Origin: Nostoc desertorum CM1-VF14
GTDB taxonomy: Bacteria > Cyanobacteriota > Cyanobacteriia > Cyanobacteriales > Nostocaceae
Assembly (NCBI GenBank): GCA_019359245.1
Contig: JAHHHR010000047.1
Coordinates: 1-60,534, forward strand
Reading direction: 5' to 3'
Length of the DNA stretch: 60,534 bases
A model generated the notes under the pieces. The model was not told the origin of the DNA and searched no databases. It saw only the letters and a list, made by a program, of their open reading frames with translations. Within the stretch, counting starts at the first letter, position 1. Each line of letters begins with the position of its first letter. Shown one piece after another: positions 36,518 to 44,402 of this stretch. A program made the position numbers and the translations under genes.

Positions 36518-36812
36518 AAAATATATTTTATTTGGGAATTTTAGGAGGTAGCTATTAAGGAATAGCAAACAAATTGCTTTTTATAACCCAAAATTTTTGA
36601 AGAATTTAGGGTACTAGAAAAAGCAATCACCTCCATGTTATGGATAAGGTAATATGAAAGCGATCGCCTGCGGCGGGCGCTCTGGCCCATCGTATTTCTA
36701 TGAGTAGTTTTTACTTATTTGATAACTGCTACTCTATGAAATTATGATTCAGCCAATTACAAGGTTCTTTCCGATCAGATAAGGTACTTTCAGATGTAGA
36801 AGAGTAAATAAA

Positions 36813-36953
36813 TTATCTATCTTCCAAATCTGAAGGAAACTTGTAAGTCCAAGGAATATCTGTTCCTTCACCTTCAGTAGCTTGCTCTTCCAAGAAACGT
36901 GCAAAGAATGGTACCGCTACAACATTCACTGTTTTTACTGTGTTTGTAGGCAT
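36813..36953 (-). CDS. mdnA: Microviridin precursor peptide
   Basis: A 46-residue ORF too short for most gene finders. The leader carries the ligase-recognition motif P-F-F-A-R-F-L-E at 15-22. The C-terminal core ends TYKFPSDLEDR (36-46), matching the microviridin consensus T-x-K-(Y/F)-P-S-D-x-(E/D)-(E/D). By family chemistry the expected rings are esters Thr36-Asp42 and Ser41-Glu44 and an amide Lys38-Asp45. Two details are unusual: Leu43 stands where Trp is common, and Arg46 ends the peptide. Tyr37 occupies the position that sets protease specificity in microviridins, so an elastase- or chymotrypsin-type inhibitor is a reasonable guess. The leader/core cut may lie near G-E-G before Thr31. 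Only one core is present. Confidence 0.96.
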   Translation of the reverse strand: MPTNTVKTVNVVAVPFFARFLEEQATEGEGTDIPWTYKFPSDLEDR

Positions 36954-37014
36954 AGAGTTTTCTTTAAAGTAAATTGATTTTTCAAGTAAAATATATCATT
37001 AGTTAAATATATTT

Positions 37015-37093
37015 TCAAGGTCAGTTAAGACATTTAAGAAGTAATTGTTCTAAGGTAGTTAGGAAAATTAAGAAAGTTAAGAAAGTTAAGAAG
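37015..37093 (-). promoter_or_regulatory. 9-bp direct-repeat array upstream of mdnA
   Basis: Read on the minus strand, the region has CTTAACTTT, CTTAACTTT, CTTAATTTT and CCTAACTAC in phase, then after a short gap CTTAAATGT, CTTAACTGA and CCTTGAAAA. The 9-base period is close to one helical turn, as expected for a regulator binding in tandem on one DNA face. The array is 62-140 bases before the mdnA start. The same motif occurs at 59718-59743 and 60058-60103. Confidence 0.6.
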
Positions 37094-37224
37094 AAGATAT
37101 TTAATAATTATCAAGTTAAGTAATCAAGATCATAGTAATTTTATATAAGTAAGTCAGCGTGAAAAAACCAAACTATGTAAAGATAAATAAATACGGACAA
37201 TGTACTTACCGAGGTGACTAAGAG

Positions 37225-38402
37225 ATGGGCGCTCGTTTAAGGGTATTTTTGACTCGCGATCAGGACAAAACTCTATTACAGCGCTTCCGGCTATTATGCA
37301 ATATAGTTTTCTCCTTGCCCCTCTCCTATCATTGCTTTCAGCTTTTAGGATGTACCTCATAGCTGCCGGAAGTGCTGTAAACCTAAGAACTGCGGATGCA
37401 CTACAGAAAGTCAAAGACCGAGCAGAGATAATCAGGTTAAATGCACATGGCTGGTACGTTGAAAAAATAGCTGCCCATTTCAACTGGACACCACAAAGGG
37501 TCAGAGAAGTTTTGCATAAATGGGAAAAGCATGGTATACAAGGACTTTGGGATAAACCAGGTCGAGGGGGAAAACCGAAGTACAAAGAGTCAGACATAGT
37601 TTTTTTGGAAGAATGCTTGAAAAAAGAACCACGCACATACAACAGTCTTCAATTAGCTCAAAAATTAGAACGCGTAGGCGCAGCCCGCCGCAGGCATCGC
37701 TCTATTAAACTGAGTCCCGACAGATTAAGACGGGTACTCAAAAAAAGGGGGTCATTTGGAAGCGAGTAAGAAAAAGTCACAAAAGTAAGCAAGACCCAAA
37801 AACCAAAGAAATAAAGCAAGCAGACCTAGATATGTTGGAATTATCTGCTGCCACTGGAGAAATAGACCTGAAGTATTTGGATGAATCAGGTTTCTGTATG
37901 TGGAGCGAGCCAAGTTATACCTATTACCAACGAGGTGAGCAAAAACGCTTAGAGCTTCACATTGCGCCGTGGGCGTAGATTAAGCATTATTGGGCTTCTT
38001 CAACCGTTAATCAGCTTTGTTTACGGCTTAGTTATTGGCGGTGTTAATCGTAAATCTTATATCCAAATAATGGAGATTGAAGCCCAAGAGGCGGAAAAAT
38101 TTGGGCGTATAAGAGTAATAGTACAGGATAACGGTTCAATCCACCGATGCCAGGAAGTTCAACAGTTATGGTCAAAGTGGGAATACATGGGTTTATACAT
38201 CTTTTTTCTGCCTAAATATTGTTCTGAGATGAACCCAATTGAATTAGAGTGGCAGCATCTTAAAAAAGATGAGCTGTCGGGACAAATGTTTGACGACGAA
38301 TTAGACCTTGCCTATGCCGTAATCAATGGGGTTAAAGCGAGGGGAGAAAGAGGAAAACATAGTACGGAACGTATTAAATTTAACTCTTATTCTTCAGTTT
38401 AA
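37225..38402 (+). pseudogene. IS630-family transposase, disrupted
   Basis: The gene begins at ATG 37225 (M-G-A-R-L-R-V-F-L-T-R-D-Q-D-K-T-L) and is interrupted after 17 codons by a 99-bp MITE plus a TA duplication. Removing the insert restores the frame (D-K-T-L-L-N-L-R-T-A-D). An HTH domain (W-Y-V-E-K-I-A-A-H-F-N-W-T) follows. At an A7-G5 run near 37739-37750 the frame moves by -1 (to V-I-W-K-R-V), which could be decay or a programmed shift as in some IS630 members. A third break is at about 37945-37962. The DDE catalytic part has D-E-S-G-F, V-Q-D-N-G-S-I-H and N-P-I-E-L-E-W-Q-H-L-K. The gene is not functional as it stands. Confidence 0.9.
37279..37377. repeat. MITE inserted in the transposase gene
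   Basis: A 99-bp quasi-palindrome starts CAGCGCTTCCGGC and ends with GCCGGAAGTGCTG, flanked by TA on both sides (37277-37278 and 37378-37379). Excision on paper restores the transposase frame, which proves it is a later insertion. A second copy in inverted orientation is at 38445-38542. It has no coding capacity and must be moved by a transposase encoded elsewhere. Confidence 0.9.
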
Positions 38403-38444
38403 CTTTTCGTTACATAGTTATAAATTTCCCCGCCGACTTACTTA

Positions 38445-38542
38445 CAGCACTTCCGGCAGCTATGAGGTACATCATTAAAGCTGAAAGGTATGCTAAGAAA
38501 GGGGCAAGGAAAAACTGTGCTGCATAATAGCGGGAAGCGCTG
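38445..38542. repeat. Second copy of the same MITE, abutting the IS630 right end
   Basis: The 98-bp element (CAGCACTTCCGGC to GGGAAGCGCTG) is an inverted, about 85%-identical copy of the MITE at 37279-37377. Its left TA (38443-38444) is the same TA that borders the IS630 element, so one element used the other's target duplication as its insertion site. The remaining stretch to 38589 has no gene. Confidence 0.88.
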
Positions 38543-38589
38543 TAAACCAAATTCCTATACACAGCAGTTATAAGCCATTAGTGAACAAC

Positions 38590-38622
38590 AAAAACCCCAA
38601 TTTTTTTAAAAAAGTCGAGGTT
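38590..38622 (-). terminator. Possible terminator after the NRPS-side transporter
   Basis: On the minus strand an imperfect stem (AACC..ACTTTTTT with AAAAAAATTGGGGTT) is followed by a T-rich run. It lies about 90 bases past the stop of the transporter, the last gene of the NRPS transcript. Confidence 0.45.
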
Positions 38623-38709
38623 CTGAACAAGGACGATTTTTACAAATCAAAATAGAAAACTATTCTTTCACAGGCGAGAATTCAGCAAACTGAACAGATT
38701 GTCTAACCG

Positions 38710-40701
38710 CTAAACTCTCAGCCATTTCAACACACTTGAGTTCTTGTTATAGCGGTACGTCAAGCCATCCCTAGTAGTAATAGAATCTCCTTTGCTTGCC
38801 TTACTTCTAATAGTGCTAATGGAATAGTTAGTTAATTCACTTATTTCCTTATGAGTGAGCTTTTCACTTGTGATTGTTTCTGTCAATATTTGAGATTGAT
38901 TTTGCGACTCATTATTAGGCGCGCTTTGAATATTTATTGCTTTTTGATTTCGATAATCCTGCACAGTCACAAGTTGCCAACTGGAATCTTGTGAAAGTTC
39001 CAAAACCCATTGATGATAATCAAAAAGACTTTCCCGATGGCCAACACTGATAAATGTTGTTTTCGTCGATTGTAACTGTTGATATAAACTTCCTTCATTT
39101 TTCAAATCCAAAGCACTCGTTGCTTCATCTAATATAGTAAAGCTAGGATGAGTAACTAACAGTCGTGCGAAAGCAAGGCGTTGTTGTTCTCCTATCGATA
39201 ATATATTTTCCCAAGGAACTTCTGTATCAAAGCCATCGACTCGACTAAGCAAGTTTTGCAGGTTGACTTGTTGCAAAACTTCTTTGAGTTCTGCATCACT
39301 CACCTGACGATTGGTATTAGGATAAAGTAACTGTTCGCGTAAAGTTCCCAAAATTATGTAAGGACGTTGGGGTAAAAATAAAACTTCTTCTAATGGAGGT
39401 CGCACCAAACGACCAGTCCCCGCATTCCACAAACCAGCTATTGCTCTCAATAGAGAACTTTTACCTCGACCACTTGGCCCAACAATCAATAAACCTTCAC
39501 CTGGCTGAATCGACAACGACAAATCTTCAACAATCACCTGTTCATAGTTAGGCGTTTGTAAGGTGACATTCTCAAAAGCGAGATGATTTTCTTCTATCGT
39601 TTTAATGGTAGTTACATTTTCCGGTTGTTTAATCGCTGCTTTTAACGCAGTTGAAAACTCAGAGAAACGCTCAACATAACTAGAAAATTGTCCAGAAGTC
39701 CCGAATTCTTCTATTAATACTCCTAAAGCAGTAGCAAACAGATTACAAGCTAAAGAAGCTTGAGTAATTTCTCCAAAATCCATTTCACCTTTAATGTCTA
39801 AAGGCCCAAATACTATAAATGGAAATATTTGAATTACAGCCTGATATCCTCTATTAAAAATCTCTTTATTTCTTTCCCAATCAATCTTGCGTTTAGCATT
39901 TTTTATCAAATTAATAAATCGGCGGATGATGATATTTGATTCTTGCTTTTCTCCTCTAAAGAAAGCTACTGATTCAGCATGATTGCGGACATGAGTCAGG
40001 CAATAAGTGTAATCAGCTTTTGATTCGAGTTCGTCTTGATTAATTTTATTTAATTCTTGGGTTAAGTAAATGGCAATCAAATTGCCTATGATAGTATAAG
40101 TAACTAAAATTCCTGCAACTTGCGGAGAGATTGACCAAAGAATTATTAAAAATGCTGTCATCTCGAGTACTTTTTCCAAGAAAGTTGCTGAAAAGCTGAG
40201 AGCATTGCTAGCAATAGGTTCGATTTCTTGAGATAGACGTTGATCTGGATTATCAATATCAGATTGAAAGTTGATTTTATAATAGGCTCGATTACTTAAA
40301 TATTTTGATAAGATGTGATTATTTAACCATTGGTACCAATCGAGAGCAATTTGTTTTCTCAAAAATTTAGAGAATCCGACCAACAGTGTTACCAATACCA
40401 GAGCTACACCATAAAGCAATAAAGTATCAAAAAACTTAGAAAGATCCTTTTCTTTAATAATGATATCGAGTAAGGAACGTTGAATAAAGCTGTTAAAAAC
40501 AGTTACAGCTACAAGTGCAATTATTAATAATATTAGGAGAATGAGCATTCCCCAGGCGCGAATCACGTCTGAAAATGCTCTTTCCCCTGCTTTCGTTGGA
40601 TACCAGTAAGGCTGAACAACCGCTTTGACGTTTTCCCAAAATTGAGTAAAACCAGAAAAAATATTTGTTAAGGTTTGAGCTTGGACAACTTGGCTTGGCA
40701 T
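38710..40701 (-). CDS. ABC exporter (fused TMD-NBD), probable NRPS peptide exporter
   Basis: The ATG at 40701 (M-P-S-Q-V-V-Q-A-Q-T-L) is preferred over an upstream TTG, giving 663 residues. The protein is a close paralogue of the transporter at 29153-31171: the same P-Y-W-Y-P-T-K start, an SbmA-like membrane domain, N-F-Q-S-D-I-D-N-P-D-Q-R-L-S-Q-E-I, Walker A GPSGRGKSS, signature LSIGEQQR and Walker B L-D-E-A-T-S-A-L-D. It has the same C-terminal tail (T-H-K-E-I-S-E-L-T-N-Y-S-I-S-T-I-R-S-K-A-S). It follows the NRPS genes directly, where anabaenopeptin clusters encode their ABC transporter (AptE/ApnE), and is probably its counterpart. Confidence 0.87.
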   Translation of the reverse strand: MPSQVVQAQTLTNIFSGFTQFWENVKAVVQPYWYPTKAGERAFSDVIRAWGMLILLILLIIALVAVTVFNSFIQRSLLDIIIKEKDLSKFFDTLLLYGVALVLVTLLVGFSKFLRKQIALDWYQWLNNHILSKYLSNRAYYKINFQSDIDNPDQRLSQEIEPIASNALSFSATFLEKVLEMTAFLIILWSISPQVAGILVTYTIIGNLIAIYLTQELNKINQDELESKADYTYCLTHVRNHAESVAFFRGEKQESNIIIRRFINLIKNAKRKIDWERNKEIFNRGYQAVIQIFPFIVFGPLDIKGEMDFGEITQASLACNLFATALGVLIEEFGTSGQFSSYVERFSEFSTALKAAIKQPENVTTIKTIEENHLAFENVTLQTPNYEQVIVEDLSLSIQPGEGLLIVGPSGRGKSSLLRAIAGLWNAGTGRLVRPPLEEVLFLPQRPYIILGTLREQLLYPNTNRQVSDAELKEVLQQVNLQNLLSRVDGFDTEVPWENILSIGEQQRLAFARLLVTHPSFTILDEATSALDLKNEGSLYQQLQSTKTTFISVGHRESLFDYHQWVLELSQDSSWQLVTVQDYRNQKAINIQSAPNNESQNQSQILTETITSEKLTHKEISELTNYSISTIRSKASKGDSITTRDGLTYRYNKNSSVLKWLRV

Positions 40702-40800
40702 ATTTTCTAGATAAACTAAAATCTTTGCATCAAAATGAGTACTTTTCGTGTTAAGCAAGAAATCTTAGTCAGCACTCAATCCTCGAAACTATCTTTGCAG

Positions 40801-41048
40801 TTAAATGTTTGTTTGTACTTGTTCAATACAAGCTTTCAACTGTTCGGCTAAAACCTGAATGTGGGGTTGAGCCATCATTGTCATATGCTTGCCTGGGACA
40901 AAATGCACTTTAGTTGGGCAAAAAACTTGTTTCAGCCCCAGGCTGAATCCTACAAAATCTCAGAAGATAACTCATTACTAGGCTCTTCAAGATATTCATT
41001 AACTTTGGGGATAAAATATATTGGTGAGCCTGTTTCTCTGTTTCTAAG
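40801..41048 (-). pseudogene. Remnant of the NRPS terminal thioesterase domain
   Basis: Just past the TAG that ends the last NRPS the same frame reads R-N-R-E-T-G-S-P-I-Y-F-I-P, the usual opening of a type I thioesterase after a carrier domain. A deletion and a stop follow, and in another frame the C-terminal end appears: V-H-F-V-P-G-K-H-M-T-M-M-A-Q-P-H-I-Q-V-L-A, with the final catalytic His (K-H-M-T-M-M). The central part with the G-x-S-x-G nucleophile is absent. The domain cannot be active. Confidence 0.85.
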
Positions 41049-44000
41049 CTAATAGTCGGGGAGAGATGATTGGCTCATAAGGTAAGAAAGTTCTGGCGCT
41101 AACTGAGCGATAGTCGGATTTTGAAATAAACTGCTTAAAGCGAGTTCTAGATTAAAGCTTTCTTGAATATCGCTGAGAAGTTTGATGGCTAATAGAGAGT
41201 ATCCGCCCAAGTCAAAAAAGTTATCATAAATGCTAATTTCTGAACAACCAAGAGCTAAAGACCAGAGTTCGCTTAATCGTTGTTCTATATCGTTACGAGG
41301 AGCCTCATAGACACTCCGAAATTGTTCATTAGGAATTGGTAACGCTTGAGGATCAATTTTGCCATTTGCACTTAAAGTAAACTGATCGATTTGGATGATT
41401 TTAGTGGGAAGTTTATAATCAGGTAAGTGTGATTTAAGATATCGTTTTAATTGTGTAGAAAGATCTGTGATCGCCTCTCCTGTTACATAAGCAACTAATT
41501 GTTGATTACTCTCGGTTTCATATAAAGTTACAAGGGCTTCGTTAACAGCAGGATGCTCTAAAAGCAGGGTTTCAATTTCCCCTGGGTCTATGTGAAATCC
41601 CCTGAGTTTTACTTGATTATCAATGCGCCCTAAAAACTCAAGATTGCCATCATCATTCCACTTTGCTAAGTCTCCCGTGCGATAAATTCTTTCCGTTCTT
41701 CCAAAAATATTAACCTGAATAAATTTTTCTGCTGTTAGGTCAGGACGATTTAAATATCCTCTCGCTAAACCTACACCTGCAATACATAATTCCCCTGCTA
41801 TTTCTGGTGGCATAACTTGTTGATCTTCATCTAAAATATAGATACGATGGTTAGCAATTGGTTTTACAATAAAAGGATTTTTTTTATTAACTTCACATTG
41901 TCCTATGGTAGCGCAAATTGCTAATTCTGTAAAGCCATAAGTGTTGATTAAAACCCGTTCTTTACACCATCTTTTAGCTATCTCTGCGGATACCATCTCC
42001 CCAGCAATAATGATTTTTTTTAAATTCGGTAATTCATCAAATGGTAAGACATTAAGAACTGATAGCGGGAGGGTGATATGTGTAATTTTATAATCTTTTA
42101 ATCGTTGAATTAAAGGTTTTCCAGGCATTAAAGAATCTTTGCTGTCTAAATAAAGAGTTGCCCCCGTGCCGAAAGCCATTAAAATTTCGCAAAGCGAAGC
42201 ATCGGCAAATTGGAGGATGCGATCGCTACTATGTATATCCAAAGTCTGTATTTGGGCTTGGACTAAGTTAACAAGTCCTCTATGTTCAATCATTACGCCT
42301 TTGGAATGTCCTGTCGTTCCACAGGTATAAACTATATAGGCTAAATTAGTAGCTCGGATAGGAATACTTAAATTCTGAACTGAAAAAGATTTAAAATTAA
42401 CTTGATCTAAATTAATGACTTGGCAATGATTACTTAATTGACATAATAATAATTGAATTTTAATAAAGCTCTGACTAAGTAAAAGGGAAATGCCACTATT
42501 TTCTAGGATAAATTTAATGCGCTCTTCAGGATAAGTCGGATCAATTGGGACATAAGCGCCTCCTGCTTTAAGGATAGCTAATAGCCCGACAATCATTTCT
42601 AAAGAGCGTTCAATACAAATACCAACTAGTGTATCAGATTTAATGCTATAATTTTGGTGTAAATAATGGGCAATTTGATTAACTTTTTGATTTAATTCTT
42701 GATAGGTTAAACTTTGCTCTCCAAAGACTAAGGCGGTGTGATGAGGGAATTGCTTGACGGTTTCTTCAAATAAGTCAAGTAAGGTTTTATTTTGAGGATA
42801 ATCTTTTTGGGTTTGATTCCAACTTATTAATAATCTTTGTTCCGCTTCGGTAAGCCAAGGTAAATTCTTAAGTGGTTGTTGAGGGTTATTCACAATTTCT
42901 TGTAACAAAACCTCAAAATGACCCGCCATTCTTTGAATCATTTTTTGCTCAAATAAATCTTTGGCACATACCCACCCACAGCGCAGTTGATCATGCTTTT
43001 CGGAAATATCAAGCAGCAGGTCAAACTTAGCAAAAGAATAACTCTGTTGCAAAGGTTGAATATTCAGATCCGGTAAACTAAACCCCTGCTCAACCCCTTT
43101 GATATTTTGTAAAACTAGCAGCACTTGAAAGAGGGGATTATAACTAAGGCTACGCTCTGGGTGCAAACATTCTACGATACACTCAAAAGGAATATCTTGA
43201 TGAGAGTATGCATCTAAGCAAGTTTGACGAGTTTGTTGAAGTAATTGAATAAAGCTTTCCTCTGGATTAATTTTACTTCGCAAAACCAAGGTGTTAATAA
43301 AAAAGCCAATTAAGCCTTCAATTTGACTATGGGTGCGATTAGCAATGGGAGAACCAATACAGAGGTCATATTGACGACTATAACGAGAAAGCAAAAGGCT
43401 AAAAGCGGCTAATAAAACCATGAATAAGCTAGCCTCTTCTTGCTGACTTAGAGCTTTTACTTTTTCCGTTAATTCAATACTCAAACTATGAATATAATAA
43501 TCTCCTTGATAACTTTGTCTGGAAGGTCTGGGATAATCCGTCTGTAAATTGCATAGGGGAGGAACGTCTTTTAGCTGGTTTTTCCAATAATTAACCTGGG
43601 TTTCTAAGAACTCTCCCTGTAGGCGATCGCGTTGCCAAGCCGCAAAATCAGTATACTGGATAGGTAACAGAGGAAGGCTTGGTTGTTGACCTTGGGAAAA
43701 GGCACTATAAGCGTGATGTAATTCCCGCATAAATATTCCCATAGACCAGCCATCACTGATAATATGGTGCATATTGATCAGTAAGACAAATTTGTTGGCT
43801 TGTAGTTGTAACAACTCAGCTTTAAATAAAGGGCCAGTTAATAAATTGAATGGTTCTATACCATGAGCATCAATTATTTTTTGCACTGTAACAGACTGAG
43901 TTTCTTGATCTAAATGTTGTAAATCTTGTTGACTTAAAATGTTTAGTTCTTCTATTCCTAAAATCCGAACTTGAGGTTGACCTTTAACAGCAGGAAAACA

Positions 44001-44402
44001 CATCCGTAAACTGCTATGACGGTTGACAATATAGGTTAAGCTCTGAAAAAGAGCCTCAACATTTAAATAGCCTTCTAACTGTAAGGGAATCGGGATATTA
44101 TAGGTTGGAGAAGGGCCTTCTAATTGCCCTAATATCCACAAGCGCTGTTGGGCAAAAGAAAGCGTTTTAGAGGTATTCTCTGGCAAATGCGGAATCGCTT
44201 CTGAAAGCGTTTTTCCTGGCTCTTTTGCGAAATTTAAAAATTCAATTATCTCGGACTTATTTGCTTTAATAGTTGCAGTTAATTCCGACGGCAAGATGTT
44301 TTTAGTTGTGCGGATGCGTAGTTTTTCGCCATCTACAGAAATTCGACAGCCGAGTTCCCGCAATTGGCTCATTAAAGCTATCATTTTTGCTTTGTCGCTC
44401 AT
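41049..44402 (-). CDS. NRPS, TubC dock-C-A-PCP, degenerate A domain, thioesterase lost
   Basis: The protein has 1117 residues and overlaps the upstream NRPS by 4 bases (ATGA). Residues 1-60 are a TubC-type beta-hairpin docking domain (L-R-E-L-G-C-R-I-S-V-D-G-E-K-L-R-I-R). A condensation domain of LCL type follows (L-S-F-A-Q-Q-R-L-W; HHIISDGWS near 215). The A domain (about 540-1030) has damaged core motifs: A3 reads TCGTTGHSKG instead of TSGTTGKPKG (697), four residues are missing before the A4 Asp (735), and A5 reads T-Y-G-F-T-E instead of Y-G-P-T-E (820). The A10 lysine (N-G-K-I-D) and PCP serine (L-G-G-Y-S-L near 1067) remain. It occupies the place of AptD in anabaenopeptin lines, which ends in a thioesterase. 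Confidence 0.9.
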   Translation of the reverse strand: MSDKAKMIALMSQLRELGCRISVDGEKLRIRTTKNILPSELTATIKANKSEIIEFLNFAKEPGKTLSEAIPHLPENTSKTLSFAQQRLWILGQLEGPSPTYNIPIPLQLEGYLNVEALFQSLTYIVNRHSSLRMCFPAVKGQPQVRILGIEELNILSQQDLQHLDQETQSVTVQKIIDAHGIEPFNLLTGPLFKAELLQLQANKFVLLINMHHIISDGWSMGIFMRELHHAYSAFSQGQQPSLPLLPIQYTDFAAWQRDRLQGEFLETQVNYWKNQLKDVPPLCNLQTDYPRPSRQSYQGDYYIHSLSIELTEKVKALSQQEEASLFMVLLAAFSLLLSRYSRQYDLCIGSPIANRTHSQIEGLIGFFINTLVLRSKINPEESFIQLLQQTRQTCLDAYSHQDIPFECIVECLHPERSLSYNPLFQVLLVLQNIKGVEQGFSLPDLNIQPLQQSYSFAKFDLLLDISEKHDQLRCGWVCAKDLFEQKMIQRMAGHFEVLLQEIVNNPQQPLKNLPWLTEAEQRLLISWNQTQKDYPQNKTLLDLFEETVKQFPHHTALVFGEQSLTYQELNQKVNQIAHYLHQNYSIKSDTLVGICIERSLEMIVGLLAILKAGGAYVPIDPTYPEERIKFILENSGISLLLSQSFIKIQLLLCQLSNHCQVINLDQVNFKSFSVQNLSIPIRATNLAYIVYTCGTTGHSKGVMIEHRGLVNLVQAQIQTLDIHSSDRILQFADASLCEILMAFGTGATLYLDSKDSLMPGKPLIQRLKDYKITHITLPLSVLNVLPFDELPNLKKIIIAGEMVSAEIAKRWCKERVLINTYGFTELAICATIGQCEVNKKNPFIVKPIANHRIYILDEDQQVMPPEIAGELCIAGVGLARGYLNRPDLTAEKFIQVNIFGRTERIYRTGDLAKWNDDGNLEFLGRIDNQVKLRGFHIDPGEIETLLLEHPAVNEALVTLYETESNQQLVAYVTGEAITDLSTQLKRYLKSHLPDYKLPTKIIQIDQFTLSANGKIDPQALPIPNEQFRSVYEAPRNDIEQRLSELWSLALGCSEISIYDNFFDLGGYSLLAIKLLSDIQESFNLELALSSLFQNPTIAQLAPELSYLMSQSSLPDY

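Larger units (their letters stand above)
37148..38442. mobile_element. IS630-family insertion sequence, decayed, with nested MITE
   Basis: The ends are AGTAAGTCAGCG...AACTATGTAA on the left and its near complement on the right (reverse reading AGTAAGTCGGCG...AACTATGTAA). TA dinucleotides at 37146-37147 and 38443-38444 fit the IS630/Tc1 target duplication. The element is 1295 bp, or about 1194 bp without the nested MITE. It carries one transposase gene, now broken. Its left end lies only 55 bases beyond the regulatory repeats of mdnA, so it separates the microviridin genes from the NRPS-side transporter. Confidence 0.88.

Noticed and set aside
36569..36812. A second microviridin precursor between mdnA and mdnB
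   Set aside because: No P-F-F-A-R-F-L or P-S-D motif in any frame; the region contains HIP1-type sequence and weak hairpins only.
37015..37093. mdnA upstream repeats as a simple microsatellite
   Set aside because: The units vary in sequence but keep the 9-base phase, and a 24-base block recurs 23 kb away, which favours an operator over slippage.
38652..38717. 21-codon frame (M-A-E-S-L-A-V-R) overlapping the end of the NRPS-side exporter
   Set aside because: It lies in another frame of the exporter end and has no ribosome-binding site or known precursor motif.
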